A stretch of 64,000 bases of DNA from Shewanella mangrovi (GCF_000753795.1 NZ_JPEO01000001.1:434001-498000), one strand, 5' to 3'. Counted from the first letter of the stretch, positions 10,789 through 20,915 are shown. Notes: generated by a model not told the origin, from the letters alone. Numbers and translations are program-made.

Positions 10789-13700
10789 TTATTTGGGCAA
10801 CTCAGTGCTATGCGACTGCTGCGGTTGCCACCACCAGCGGAAGAAGCGGCTAAAGGTTTTCTTAATGTCTTCTAAAATGATGTAAGCCAGCGGCACCATA
10901 ATCAGGGTTACCACGGTTGAGAACAGAATACCAAACGCCAGTGATACCGCCATAGGAATCATGATCTGTGCTTGTAAGCTCTTCTCCGACATGATGGGCA
11001 CTAAGCCCACAAAGGTGGTCAGCGAGGTGAGAATAATCGCCCGGAAACGTTCACAACCTGAGTTAATCGCCGCGTCACGAATGGCGTATCCCTCTTGCCT
11101 TGCCCGGTTAACAAAGTCGACCAAAATCAGCGAGTCGTTCACCACCACACCGGCAAGCGCAATGATACCGCACAAGCTCAATACGCTCATTGATAGACCA
11201 AGGAACAGGTGACCAAACAGGGCGCCAATCATACCAAACGGTATTACCGACATGATGATTAGCGGCTGGCTGTATGAGCGCAGCGGAATCGCCATTAGCG
11301 CATAGATACAGAAGATGGCGAATACAAACCCTTTGACTAAGCCAATCAGCGCATCTTGCTCATCCTGAGTTGCACCATCCAGTGCCGTCGAGATTTGCGG
11401 ATATTTCTTTTTGAGTTCCGGCAGGAAGCTTTCCGTGATCTCTTTCACCACCCGCGACGGCTCAACCTTGTCTTTATTGGCATTGGCCGTAATGGTGATG
11501 GCACGGCGACCATCGACGCGAATAATCGACGAGTAAGATTCATCGAGTTTGACGTTGGCGACACTGCTAAACGGCACTTGGGTACCATCAGCAGTACGGA
11601 TCATCATATGTTCCAGATAGCCGATGCTGGTACGCTGATCTTTCGGATACCGCACCATGACCTTGATTTCTTCTTTGCTACGCAGCAAGCGCTGCGCCTC
11701 AAAACCATAGAAACCGTAGCGCACCTGACGCGCGAGATCGGATAAGGTCAGCCCCAATGCTTCTGCTTCTGGCTTGATGCTTAAGCGGATCTCATGGCTA
11801 CCTGAGGAGAAGTTATCGGCAACGTCATAAACACCATCAAAGCTAGCCAGTTTCTGCTTTAAATCTTTTGAAGCGGCGGATAGCTGCTCCAGATTAGATG
11901 ACACTAGACGGAAGGAGATATCCCCGCCTTGGCCATTGGTGCTGGCATTGAAGTTGAGATTTTTTACTGCTACCAGCTCGGGTAACTGCTTACGCCACGC
12001 GTCGACAATGGCATTGCCATCCACATCACGGTCTTCCGACTTGGTCAGCTCGGCAAAGATAAACGCCGAGGTACGGCCACTCATGTTGACAAAACTATGG
12101 TTGACCACCGGATAGCCAAGCTCTTTTTCCATTTTGTCATTCATAGAATAGAGCGCGTCTTCAATCTGCATCACCACATTTTGCGTGTTGACTTCAGACG
12201 AACCTTCGTCCATCTCCAAGTTAACTTGAATGAAGTCAGACGGAATATCTGGGAAGAACACCCAACGCACTTTGCCAGTGACAACCAGTGCTACTGACAC
12301 TATCAGCACACAGGTGAACAAGGTCATTACTGTGTAGCGGTGTGGGATCATTCGCTGCATAAAATTGCGATACTTCACATCAATAAAGTGCTGCACCATA
12401 TTATTGAAGCGACGACGATTGCGCGCGGCAAAGCTGTTGCTGTTCTTACTCGGCTTCATATGCGCCAAGTGAGCAGGCAGGATCAGTTTCGACTCAACCA
12501 AGGAGAAGGCCAGACAGAGGATAACGATCAGGCCAATAGAAATCCAAATAACGCCCATCGGCCCCGGCACCATCAACATCGGCACAAATGCGGCAATGGT
12601 GGTCAACACCCCAAAGGTCGCTGGCATGGCGACTTTTTTCGCACCGCGAATGACGTTATCGACCGAATGCCCGTACTTCTCAGTTTCTGTATGGGCGCTT
12701 TCCCCAATGACAATGGCGTCATCGACTAAAATCCCCAACACCAGAATAAAGGCGAATAAGGTCAACATGTTGATGGATAAACCAAAAATGCCGATAGGCA
12801 TCAAGGCGAGTGCGCCAAGGAAACAGACGGGCAGCCCCAGCATTACCCAGAACGCCAGTTTGAGATCGAGGAAAATCGCCAGAATCACAAACACTAACGC
12901 CGCACCATAGAGCATATTTGACAGCATCATGCTCAAACGGCCTTTGAGGTAATGGGTCAAATCGCCCCAATAATCCAGTTGTGCGCCGCTAGGTAGGGTG
13001 GCTTTGCGTTTGGCAAGATACGCTTTTACTTGGTCAGCAATCGCAATAGCGTCTTGGTCATCGATACTGGTGACTTCGATAATTGCTGCGGGCTTTTCAT
13101 CAAAACGCGTGTAATCAAGGCGTTCTTCAAAACCATCGTTGATGGTGGCCACATCCGGCAACATCACGCGGCTACCGTCGGCGCGAGTACTTACCACGAT
13201 TTGCGCAAAGTCATCGTAGGTGTAGGCTTGCGCCTTGGTACGCAGCAAAATGTTGCCGTCGCGGGCGCGAATCGAACCGCCGGGAAGATCTAATGAATAG
13301 TTTTGTACCGCACTGGCAACTTGGGAAAAGGTCAGCCCATATTCACGCAGTTTATCTTCTGAAAGCTCAATACTGATTTCGTAATTGAGCACCCCGGTCA
13401 CGGTGGCACGCGTTACCGCTGGCAGATCGGTCAGCTCATCACGGATTTGCTTTGCCAGTTCCTTCATTTCATGGCGATCAATATCGCCATAGACAGACAC
13501 CCAAATCACGTTGTTTTCAGGGCGGATGCGGTGAATATCCGGGCGTTCAATGTTTGCTGGAAAGGTAGAAATAGAGTCGACGCGCATCTTGGCTTCATCA
13601 AGCACATCTTGCGGATCATAACCATCCGCCACTTCGATACGCACCGAACCAACGCCATCACTGGCGGTGGAGGTGATTTTCTTAATCCCCACCACATCAC

Positions 13701-13938
13701 GCAGCGCTTCTTCAATCTTGATATTGATCCCTTCTTCAATCTCCTGTGGTGCCGCCCCAGGGTAGGCCACCGAAATGCTCAGAAAATTGAGTTCGAATGA
13801 AGGAAACACTTCCTTATTGATGGTGAAGGCGGAAAACAGCCCACCAATCACCAGTAAAATCATCAGCAAGTTTGCGGCGACACTGTTGCGCGCAAACCAA
13901 GCAATAATGCCGGTTTCTTGTTTTTCAGTCTCCATCAC
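10789..13938 (-). CDS. RND-family efflux pump inner-membrane permease
   Basis: The 1049-residue product has the AcrB-like architecture: helix near the N-terminus (FARNSVAANLLMILLVIG), two large periplasmic loops and two sets of six helices. The paired aspartates of the proton relay are present in helix 4 (LGILVDDAIVIGES). It exports substrates by proton antiport together with the adaptor encoded just upstream. GTG 13938 overlaps the adaptor stop; the adjacent ATG at 13935 is an equal alternative start. No outer-membrane TolC partner is encoded next to it, so a shared one is likely used. Confidence 0.93.
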   Translation of the reverse strand: MMETEKQETGIIAWFARNSVAANLLMILLVIGGLFSAFTINKEVFPSFELNFLSISVAYPGAAPQEIEEGINIKIEEALRDVVGIKKITSTASDGVGSVRIEVADGYDPQDVLDEAKMRVDSISTFPANIERPDIHRIRPENNVIWVSVYGDIDRHEMKELAKQIRDELTDLPAVTRATVTGVLNYEISIELSEDKLREYGLTFSQVASAVQNYSLDLPGGSIRARDGNILLRTKAQAYTYDDFAQIVVSTRADGSRVMLPDVATINDGFEERLDYTRFDEKPAAIIEVTSIDDQDAIAIADQVKAYLAKRKATLPSGAQLDYWGDLTHYLKGRLSMMLSNMLYGAALVFVILAIFLDLKLAFWVMLGLPVCFLGALALMPIGIFGLSINMLTLFAFILVLGILVDDAIVIGESAHTETEKYGHSVDNVIRGAKKVAMPATFGVLTTIAAFVPMLMVPGPMGVIWISIGLIVILCLAFSLVESKLILPAHLAHMKPSKNSNSFAARNRRRFNNMVQHFIDVKYRNFMQRMIPHRYTVMTLFTCVLIVSVALVVTGKVRWVFFPDIPSDFIQVNLEMDEGSSEVNTQNVVMQIEDALYSMNDKMEKELGYPVVNHSFVNMSGRTSAFIFAELTKSEDRDVDGNAIVDAWRKQLPELVAVKNLNFNASTNGQGGDISFRLVSSNLEQLSAASKDLKQKLASFDGVYDVADNFSSGSHEIRLSIKPEAEALGLTLSDLARQVRYGFYGFEAQRLLRSKEEIKVMVRYPKDQRTSIGYLEHMMIRTADGTQVPFSSVANVKLDESYSSIIRVDGRRAITITANANKDKVEPSRVVKEITESFLPELKKKYPQISTALDGATQDEQDALIGLVKGFVFAIFCIYALMAIPLRSYSQPLIIMSVIPFGMIGALFGHLFLGLSMSVLSLCGIIALAGVVVNDSLILVDFVNRARQEGYAIRDAAINSGCERFRAIILTSLTTFVGLVPIMSEKSLQAQIMIPMAVSLAFGILFSTVVTLIMVPLAYIILEDIKKTFSRFFRWWWQPQQSHSTELPK

Positions 13939-15143
13939 TCATTCCCTGCTTTGGCCAACTGATGTTGTTGCTCTTCATCATTGGCTTTGCTTGACGGTGT
14001 GGCTTCCCCGGCAACTTTAACTTTCAGGCCAGATTCCATATTGACCAGTGTGGTTTCGGCGACGCGGTCACCGTGACTTAGGCTGTCTTGTAGATAGATA
14101 TCTTGCAGATCGGTACGTACAACTTTGACTGAGCGCATCTCAATGCGGTCTTCGTCGTTAACTACCGCGACTTTATTGTTGCGGACCAAGTAGCGTGGCA
14201 ACTTCACCACGTTTGACAGGGTACGGCCGCGGATTTCAGCATCCACAAAGCTACCGAACTTCAACGCTAACTGACCTGTTTGCGCAATGGTATGGCGCAG
14301 ATAAGGATCTTGCACTTCCGCCACCAGATACACCATACGGTTGTCAGGGTCGACCACGCCTTCGCTACGGACAATATGTGCCTGCCAATTCACGGTTTTA
14401 CCGGCGAGTTGGGCGGTGAGGGTCACTTCAGTGTATGGGTTATCAACCGACTCCAGATACGCCAGCTCTTTATTGGCCAACGGCAATCTGACTTCAGCAA
14501 TATCAGTATCAAACAGTTCACCTAAGTTCGTGCCGACGGTGACATATTGGCCAAGGTTAACGCTGCGGCTGCTGACGATGGCATCGTAGGGGGCGCGAAT
14601 AACGGTACGTTCCAAATTACGTCTGGCACGGTCTAATTCGGCCTCGGCATATTTGACGTTGGCTTGTTCTTGTTTCAACTGGGGTTTACGCAGACCAAGT
14701 TCAGGTGGCACACCGGAGAACCCTTTAAAATCGACTTTGGCGACTTCACCACGAGCGCGTTCCTCTTCCAGTGAGGCTTGTGCTTGCGCTAGGTTGGCTT
14801 CGGCTTGCTTTAATGCCGCTTGATAATCAAAGGGCTCAATAACCGCCAGTTCATCCCCTTTTTTGACCATGCCACCGGCAACAAATTGCGGTGCAACTTG
14901 TTGAATACGCCCTTGTACTTCGCTCACCAACTGGGTGCGATATTTAGGATTGACCGTGCCGTAAGATGACAGCGACAGCGTGACCGTTTGCGGTTCAGCG
15001 GTAACCACTTTCACCACAGGTAAGGTCTCATCTTCCGGCTTCTTCTCGGGCGGTTTCATTGACTTAAACAGCACTACAATCAAAACGATTGTCAGTAATA
15101 CGATCGCGATCGGAGGCAGTACCCGTCTTAAAAAAAGATTCAT
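13935..15143 (-). CDS. RND efflux periplasmic adaptor (MFP/HlyD family)
   Basis: The 402-residue product has an N-terminal membrane anchor (residues 9-27), a lipoyl-like half domain (SEVQGRIQQV, GMVKKGDELAVIEP), a coiled-coil hairpin (residues about 105-180, many Ala/Gln/Glu), the second lipoyl half (VIRAPYDAIVSSRSVNLGQYV) and beta-barrel domains. It links the permease to an outer-membrane channel. It is translationally coupled to the permease gene (TGA overlaps the start). The C-terminal 25 residues are hydrophilic and probably disordered. Confidence 0.92.
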   Translation of the reverse strand: MNLFLRRVLPPIAIVLLTIVLIVVLFKSMKPPEKKPEDETLPVVKVVTAEPQTVTLSLSSYGTVNPKYRTQLVSEVQGRIQQVAPQFVAGGMVKKGDELAVIEPFDYQAALKQAEANLAQAQASLEEERARGEVAKVDFKGFSGVPPELGLRKPQLKQEQANVKYAEAELDRARRNLERTVIRAPYDAIVSSRSVNLGQYVTVGTNLGELFDTDIAEVRLPLANKELAYLESVDNPYTEVTLTAQLAGKTVNWQAHIVRSEGVVDPDNRMVYLVAEVQDPYLRHTIAQTGQLALKFGSFVDAEIRGRTLSNVVKLPRYLVRNNKVAVVNDEDRIEMRSVKVVRTDLQDIYLQDSLSHGDRVAETTLVNMESGLKVKVAGEATPSSKANDEEQQHQLAKAGNE

Positions 15144-15280
15144 AGCGGAGTTCTTTCCATGTTGCAGGCTACGGAATTCTGCTGGATAAGTTACCAGATG
15201 AGGGCAACACGTTAAATTGCTTTTTGTAAAATAAATGTGTCAAAAAGCTTTTGAATGGCAGACGCTGGCGCCAGAAACGC

Positions 15281-15307
15281 AAAAAGGACAGTTTAACTGT
15301 CCTTTTT
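15281..15307. terminator. Terminator downstream of srmB
   Basis: Stem AAAAAGGACAG (15281-15291) and CTGTCCTTTTT (15297-15307) with loop TTTAA. It lies 24 nt beyond the srmB stop codon and has a U tract on the minus-strand transcript. Confidence 0.88.
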
Positions 15308-15330
15308 GTGACGTAGGTGGTTTATTCGCC

Positions 15331-16551
15331 TTATTTTTTCGACTTTTTAGTCGCTTTCGCTTTTTTAGTTTTTGCGTTAGCTTTTTTCTTCACTGGCGGC
15401 TTGGCTTCTTTATGCTTCGGACGCAACTCTTCGATAACACGCCGCTTCAAACGTTGCTCGGTGTAACGCTCAATTTTGCCTAAAACGGCTACGTCGTGAG
15501 CTTCTACTAAAGAGATCGCTGTGCCCTTTTTGCCGGCACGGCCGGTGCGACCAATACGATGCACGTAGATATCCGCTGAACGTGGCATATCAAAGTTGAT
15601 CACGTGGCTGATGTCATCAACATCGATACCGCGAGCGGCAACATCGGTAGCCAACAGGACTTTGACTTCGCCCTTGGTAAAGCGGCCCAGCGCCTGAAAG
15701 CGTTTCTTCTGCTCCATGTCGCCGCGCATAAAGGCGGCAGGAATGCCAGCTTGTTGCAACATACCTTCAAGGCTCGCCACTGATTCACGCGTTTTGACAA
15801 ACACCATGGCACGCGTAACCTCTTCACTGCGCAGGATATGGCACAGCAGCGCAAATTTGTGCGCCTTATCATCGGCGAGATGTACCCACTGATGAATTTT
15901 GTTCTTTTCAGAGCGTGGTGGGGCTGTTTCGACGACGGCCGGGTTATTTAGCAAGTTTTCTGCAAATATCTTGACGCCAGTGCCTTCTAAGGTCGCAGAA
16001 AACAACATTTTTTGTTTACATTCCTGCGCTTCGATTGCCAGTGTTTGTACCACTTTGGCAAAGCCCATATCTAACATGCGGTCGGCTTCGTCAATCACCA
16101 GTATTTCAACGTTAGTGGCTTTGAAGTTGCCTTTGTCGAGGTATTCCAGCAATCGACCTGGGGTGGCAACCAGTAGATCGATATTGCCTTCCAGCAACGC
16201 TTGTTGCGGCGCGTAAGGTACCCCACCCGTGATGATAGCGATGTTGAGATCTAAATCAGACGCGAGGTGACAAGCGTAACGGTGCACTTGGCTGGCTAGT
16301 TCGCGGGTTGGGGTCAGTATCAGTACCCGAGCTTGGCCTTGACGACGACGCGGGAAATCGATCAGATGCTGCAACGCAGGCAGTAAAAAGGTGGCCGTTT
16401 TGCCGGTACCGGTAGGCGCGTGCGCCAAAATATCCCGTTGCTCCATCGCTAACGGAATCGCTTGCTGTTGAATACTGGTAGGCGTGGTGTGGTTCATCGC
16501 CTTTAACGAATCCAGCAGCGCCGGATCTAAATCAAACTCTTCGAATTGCAT
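15331..16551 (-). CDS. srmB: ATP-dependent RNA helicase SrmB (DEAD-box)
   Basis: The 406-residue product has all DEAD-box motifs: Q motif (TTPTSIQQQAIP), APTGTGKT, PTRELA, TPGR, DEAD, SAT, and HRIGRTGRAG. A Lys-rich tail (about 35 residues) follows, typical of RNA-binding extensions. SrmB unwinds rRNA structures in early 50S subunit assembly. The call SrmB rather than RhlE or DeaD rests on length, the N-terminal phrase FEEFDLDPALLDSL and the neighbouring trmN gene, which is also next to srmB in E. coli. Confidence 0.88.
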   Translation of the reverse strand: MQFEEFDLDPALLDSLKAMNHTTPTSIQQQAIPLAMEQRDILAHAPTGTGKTATFLLPALQHLIDFPRRRQGQARVLILTPTRELASQVHRYACHLASDLDLNIAIITGGVPYAPQQALLEGNIDLLVATPGRLLEYLDKGNFKATNVEILVIDEADRMLDMGFAKVVQTLAIEAQECKQKMLFSATLEGTGVKIFAENLLNNPAVVETAPPRSEKNKIHQWVHLADDKAHKFALLCHILRSEEVTRAMVFVKTRESVASLEGMLQQAGIPAAFMRGDMEQKKRFQALGRFTKGEVKVLLATDVAARGIDVDDISHVINFDMPRSADIYVHRIGRTGRAGKKGTAISLVEAHDVAVLGKIERYTEQRLKRRVIEELRPKHKEAKPPVKKKANAKTKKAKATKKSKK

Positions 16552-16633
16552 GCAAATACTCTCGTATTGAATTGCGCGGCAGTATACCTGTTCATGCCGC
16601 AGGGTAACAGCGTTTCGCGTGGCTAATTACGCG

Positions 16634-17356
16634 TTAGAGTTTAAGGTAAAAATCCTCTGTTAATGCGCGCATGGTGTCGGAGTACACGCCGTGGCGCAGC
16701 AAAATATCAAAGCTTTGCGATAAGCAGCCAGTTGGCGCGGCTTGTTGGCTAAAGAGTAGCAGCTGTCGATTCGCTGCTTTGCCGCTAACACTGCTGACTG
16801 CAACTGAGAGTTGAAGCGGTAAATTGACCTTCGCCGCCGCGGCAATCAAGTTATTGGCTTCAGTACAAGGTAGCACTAAACAGGCAAGCCCGTTGTCACT
16901 TAGCAATGCATGACAGCTGTGCATTAACTCGCTGAAGCTTAAGTTCAGCGTATGTCTGGCGTTGGCGCGTGCATTGTTTGCCGCTGTCGGGCCGCTGAGA
17001 AAGTAGGGCGGATTACACAGAATCACATCATATGCCGCGCGTTGTTGTGACAGCGCTTGCTCAGTAAACTGCTGAATACTCTGTTGGTGCACTGTGATGC
17101 GCGCAGGCCACGGCGAATGAGCAACGTTTTGCTTGCAGGCGTTGGCTGCGGTTTCATCCAGCTCAACTGCATCAATGTGGGCATGATGATTACGTTGCGC
17201 CGCCATCAGACTCAATAGGCCGCTACCAGCACCGATATCGAGAATACGCTTAGCCTGGCTGAGTGGCGCCCAACTGCCCAGCAAAACACTGTCGGTACTG
17301 ACTGGCATGCCACAGCCAAAATCATCCACATGAAACTGCTTGAAGGTAAACCCCAT
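16634..17356 (-). CDS. trmN: tRNA1(Val) (adenine-37 N6)-methyltransferase
   Basis: The 240-residue product has the class I SAM-binding motif (ILDIGAGSGLLSLM) and the amino-methyltransferase catalytic motif NPPY (residues about 124-127, VILCNPPYFLSG). The start MGFTFKQFHVDD..CGMPVSTD is typical of YfiC/TrmN6, which methylates A37 of tRNA1(Val). Same strand as srmB, 82 nt apart, as part of a known gene neighbourhood. Confidence 0.9.
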   Translation of the reverse strand: MGFTFKQFHVDDFGCGMPVSTDSVLLGSWAPLSQAKRILDIGAGSGLLSLMAAQRNHHAHIDAVELDETAANACKQNVAHSPWPARITVHQQSIQQFTEQALSQQRAAYDVILCNPPYFLSGPTAANNARANARHTLNLSFSELMHSCHALLSDNGLACLVLPCTEANNLIAAAAKVNLPLQLSVAVSSVSGKAANRQLLLFSQQAAPTGCLSQSFDILLRHGVYSDTMRALTEDFYLKL

Positions 17357-17500
17357 AAATCCATCAGTTAACTTGCTAAAAACATCGCTATTGTACGCAA
17401 TTATTGTGTGAATCGCCTGTGCTTAGGTTAATGCCTTACTGATGCCGACTAAGAATCACTAATATACCGAAAAACCGTTAATTTTTGTTGCTGGCTCTTG

Positions 17501-17672
17501 CTCGTGCTGGGCGCCTTTGGTAATAGTGAACCCTTGATGGAAGGGACGAACCGCCCCAAATCGGCGCATTGAAGCTTATTATTGGCAATGTATTACCCTA
17601 TGCCGCTGTAGGTTTGACCTTGATATACACCCTGAAAGAGCACCGTTTTTTAACGCAGATTGCTCTTTAAAA
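17501..17672 (+). pseudogene. Decayed azlD-like branched-chain amino acid exporter relic
   Basis: Two different frames in the brnQ upstream region each give a piece that resembles an AzlD-type small membrane protein. The frame at 17510-17572 reads GAFGNSEP. A second frame at about 17530-17670 reads PPQIGALKLIIGNVLPYAAV then GLTLIYTLKEHRFLTQ, ending in TAA. The family pattern I recall is FGNS.PP followed by a helix with NVLPYA and Y(C/T)LK. No intact start or single frame joins them, so a frameshifted remnant fits. A hairpin AAAGAGCA (17635-17642)/TGCTCTTT (17661-17668) ends it. Function of the neighbour (BrnQ, also branched-chain amino acids) supports the reading, which remains an inference. 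Confidence 0.45.
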
Positions 17673-17696
17673 AAATAATAATTTCAGAGGCATATT

Positions 17697-19100
17697 GTGC
17701 AAAATAAGCAATTAACAGCAGGCGATATTATTGGCCTAGGATTTATGGCCTTCGCCTTCTTTTTGGGCGCCGGAAACCTGATTTTTCCGCCGTTCGCCGG
17801 TTATCAAGCCGGAGAAAACACGCCGTTGGCCATGTTGGGCTTCTTGATTACTGCCGTGGGCTTGCCGTTGGCGGGACTTATCGCAGTGGCAAAATCAGAA
17901 GGCAAGGTGATGCGGATGTTGCCACCAGTGGCCGCGACCATTCTTGCATCTGCCATCTATATCATTATCGGCCCAGCCTTTGCGGCGCCACGTACCAGTT
18001 TGGTGGCATTTGAAATCGGCGTGAAGCCGTTTATCGACCATACCGATGCGATGGTAAATATCGCGGGCTTAGTGCTGAATCAGGCGCAACTGGTGTTTAC
18101 CCTGATTTTCTTCACTATCGTGATGTTGTTGTCGCTCTTTCCCGGCCGTTTGATGGACAGTGTCGGTAAAGTGTTAACGCCGCTGTTGATTGCCTTGTTA
18201 GTGGGACTCGCTATTTCCGTCATTATGTTTGCCGGTGGCAATATGCCTGCGGCGACGGGGGATTACGCCTTGCATCCGCTGTCGAAAGGGATTGTCGAAG
18301 GCTATAACACCATGGATACGCTGGCCTCATTGATGTTCGGCATGCTGATTATCGACCTGCTGCGCAAGAAGGGCATTGCCGATATCAAGCTGCAAACCAA
18401 CTATCTGACTAAGGCAGCATTTATCGCGGCGGCAGGCCTGGCGTTTGTGTATATCTCGCTGTTTTATCTGGGCGCCACCGCTGGTGATTTGGCCAAAGGT
18501 GCCAGCAACGGTGGACAAATTCTGACCAACTATGTCAATCAGCAGTTTGGCGATTACGGTAATATCGCCTTGGCATTAGTGGTGAGTTTGGCCTGTCTGA
18601 CCACCGCGGTCGGGCTAGTGACCTCTTGCTCGGATTACTTCAGTGAACTGTTCCCGATTTTGCCGTATCGCTTGTTGGTGGTGCTGCTGAGTGTTGTCTG
18701 TGCCGTTGTTGCCAATGTCGGCTTGAGCCAACTGATTAGTATCAGTATTCCGGTGCTGATGATGGTGTATCCGGTTGCCATTGCGTTAGTGCTGATGACT
18801 TTCCTGGAACGTTTTTTCCGTCGTCCGAAACTGACCCACCGCATCTCGCTGTTAGTGGCATTATTGTTTGGTATTTTCGATGGCTTAAAGGTCGCTGCGG
18901 CGTCAATGAAATCGTTTGACGTGAGTGACACCAGTCCGTTTGCCAGCGCCTTAATTCAGTTTGTCGCCTGGGTATCACCTGTGATGTCGGAGCTGCCGCT
19001 GTATGATCAAGGGATGGCTTGGTTAGTGCCGACATTGGTGGCAGTGGTGGTCTGTATTATCATAGGCCACAGCAGTAAACCTACAGCAGCCAACGCTTAG
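17697..19100 (+). CDS. brnQ: Branched-chain amino acid transport system II carrier protein BrnQ
   Basis: The 467-residue polytopic membrane protein has the LIVCS-family N-terminus (MAFAFFLGAGNLIFPPFAGY) and about 12 membrane segments. It takes up leucine, isoleucine and valine with sodium or protons. The start is GTG 17697 preceded by CAGAGG. The gene stands alone, behind the azlD-like relic and before a strong terminator. Confidence 0.92.
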   Translation: MQNKQLTAGDIIGLGFMAFAFFLGAGNLIFPPFAGYQAGENTPLAMLGFLITAVGLPLAGLIAVAKSEGKVMRMLPPVAATILASAIYIIIGPAFAAPRTSLVAFEIGVKPFIDHTDAMVNIAGLVLNQAQLVFTLIFFTIVMLLSLFPGRLMDSVGKVLTPLLIALLVGLAISVIMFAGGNMPAATGDYALHPLSKGIVEGYNTMDTLASLMFGMLIIDLLRKKGIADIKLQTNYLTKAAFIAAAGLAFVYISLFYLGATAGDLAKGASNGGQILTNYVNQQFGDYGNIALALVVSLACLTTAVGLVTSCSDYFSELFPILPYRLLVVLLSVVCAVVANVGLSQLISISIPVLMMVYPVAIALVLMTFLERFFRRPKLTHRISLLVALLFGIFDGLKVAAASMKSFDVSDTSPFASALIQFVAWVSPVMSELPLYDQGMAWLVPTLVAVVVCIIIGHSSKPTAANA

Positions 19101-19121
19101 TATTACAGCGTTAGGGAAAGT

Positions 19122-19148
19122 AATGGCGCTGCGGCGCCATTTGTTTTT
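19122..19148 (+). terminator. Terminator of brnQ
   Basis: Stem AATGGCGC (19122-19129) and GCGCCATT (19134-19141), loop TGCG, then TGTTTTT. It ends just before the xerD ribosome binding site. Confidence 0.82.
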
Positions 19149-19160
19149 AAGGAGCGAATC

Positions 19161-20072
19161 TTGTCTGCCAATCCTCAACCGTATCAGCCCGATGCCATCA
19201 TTGAAGCTTTTATTGATGATCTTTGGTCGGAGCGCGGGCTGAGTGATAACACCCTATCGGCTTACCGCACGGACTTACAACATTTTGACCAATATCTGCA
19301 GCAGCGGAGCGTGCAGCTTATCGACGCCGGGCGTGACATAGTGCAAGACTATCTTGGGCAACGCTTTGATGCTGGTTTGAAGGCCAGTTCTCAAGCACGT
19401 TTGCTCAGCAGTTTGCGTCGCTTTTACGGCTTTTTATTAATCCATAAACAGATTGAAAAAGATCCGATGGCGCTGATCTCGTCACCGAAATTGGCGCGCA
19501 AGTTGCCTGATACCCTGACCGAAGCCGACATTGAGGCGCTGCTGGCTGAACCCGACAGTGAAGACACCATCGAGGCGCGCGATAAAGCGATGTTGGAATT
19601 ACTCTACGCCACCGGCCTGCGTGTCAGCGAATTAGTCGGGCTGACGATGGAACAACTCGGTTTGCGTCAGGGCTTGGTACGCATCACGGGTAAAGGTGGT
19701 AAAGAGCGCTTGGTGCCGCTTGGCGAAATCGCGCTGGAAGAACTTGAGCGCTATCTGAGTCATACGCGGCCCATATTGCTCGGTGAGGTAGTAAGTGATG
19801 TGGTATTTCCTTCCAGTCGCAGCCGCATGATGACGCGGCAAACCTTTTGGCACCGGATAAAGCTTTATGCGTTGCGGGCCGGGATCAATAAGGCGCTGTC
19901 GCCGCACACGTTGCGTCATGCGTTTGCCACACATCTGCTGAATCACGGCGCCGATCTGCGGGTGGTACAACTGCTGCTTGGGCATAGTTCGCTATCGACG
20001 ACGCAAATCTACACCCATGTTGCACAAGCGCGACTGCAGCAGCTACATGCACAGTTTCACCCGCGTGGCTGA
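19161..20072 (+). CDS. xerD: Site-specific tyrosine recombinase XerD
   Basis: The 303-residue product has the SAM-like N-terminal core-binding domain and a C-terminal catalytic domain. The tyrosine recombinase residues are visible: Arg in TGLRVSELVGL, Lys in GKGGKERLVPL, HxxR in SPHTLRHAFATHLLNHGADL, His in LLGHSSLSTT and the Tyr nucleophile in QIYTHV. With XerC it resolves chromosome dimers at dif. TTG 19161 is the start (AAGGAGCG just upstream). It opens the xerD-dsbC-recJ block. Confidence 0.95.
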   Translation: MSANPQPYQPDAIIEAFIDDLWSERGLSDNTLSAYRTDLQHFDQYLQQRSVQLIDAGRDIVQDYLGQRFDAGLKASSQARLLSSLRRFYGFLLIHKQIEKDPMALISSPKLARKLPDTLTEADIEALLAEPDSEDTIEARDKAMLELLYATGLRVSELVGLTMEQLGLRQGLVRITGKGGKERLVPLGEIALEELERYLSHTRPILLGEVVSDVVFPSSRSRMMTRQTFWHRIKLYALRAGINKALSPHTLRHAFATHLLNHGADLRVVQLLLGHSSLSTTQIYTHVAQARLQQLHAQFHPRG

Positions 20073-20195
20073 CAGATTTACACACAATTGGCCGCGGTGA
20101 AGATTGTTGATTTACAGTCCCAATAGCGTTAGTGTTCCAGCAATACATGCACGCTAACTGCTAATTGAGTAAAGCGTTCTACAGAGAGACGTAAA

Positions 20196-20915
20196 ATGAA
20201 ATTTTCGCAAGTGGTAACCCTCTGCATCTCCCTCGCTGTCACACCTATGTTGTTGGCGTCACCTGCCAATAAATATGATGATCTGAAACTGAGCTTAGGT
20301 AAAACCCTTGGCATTGAGATCACCTCGCTGACCGAGTCACAAATCCCAGGCTTGCTGCAAGCGGTGACCAGCCACGGCATTTTGTATGTGTCGCCAGATG
20401 GCAGCAAATTGGTGCAAGGCACCATGTATGATCTCAATGATGGTATGAAGAACTTAACCGAGGCCGCTATGGCGGAGCCACGCTTGAAAGAACTTAAGCC
20501 ATTTGAAGATAAGATGCTGGTGTACAAAGCTAAAAATGAAAAGCATGTGGTCACCGTGTTTACTGATATCACCTGTGGCTATTGCCGTAAGCTGCACAGT
20601 CAAATGCAGCAATATAATGACCTCGGTATTACCGTGCGTTACATGGCCTACCCACGTGCAGGTGTGCCATCAAAAGTGGCTGATGAAATGCAGTCTATCT
20701 GGTGTTCAAAAGAACCGCTTAAAGCGATGGACGATGCCAAAGCGGGTAAATCTGTGCCATTGGCTTCTTGTAATGCTGACATCGGCGGACAATACAAATT
20801 GGGCGTGAGCTTTGGTATCAGTGGTACTCCGTCAATGATTTTAGAAGACGGCACTATGATCCCTGGCTATCTGCCGCCACAACAGCTTAACAAGGCGCTC
20901 AGCTCACTGAACTAA
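20196..20915 (+). CDS. dsbC: Thiol:disulfide interchange protein DsbC
   Basis: The 239-residue product has a signal peptide (cleaved near LLASPA), an N-terminal dimerisation domain and a thioredoxin fold with active site CGYC (TDITCGYCRKLH). A second cysteine pair (IWCSK and LASCNAD) matches the structural disulfide of DsbC. The cis-Pro loop is GTPS. It isomerises wrong disulfides in the periplasm, which matters for multihaem cytochromes and other Cys-rich proteins. Confidence 0.94.
   Translation: MKFSQVVTLCISLAVTPMLLASPANKYDDLKLSLGKTLGIEITSLTESQIPGLLQAVTSHGILYVSPDGSKLVQGTMYDLNDGMKNLTEAAMAEPRLKELKPFEDKMLVYKAKNEKHVVTVFTDITCGYCRKLHSQMQQYNDLGITVRYMAYPRAGVPSKVADEMQSIWCSKEPLKAMDDAKAGKSVPLASCNADIGGQYKLGVSFGISGTPSMILEDGTMIPGYLPPQQLNKALSSLN

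Noticed and set aside
11356..13800. Plus-strand open frames inside the RND permease gene
   Set aside because: Antisense shadows of a clear membrane-transporter gene.
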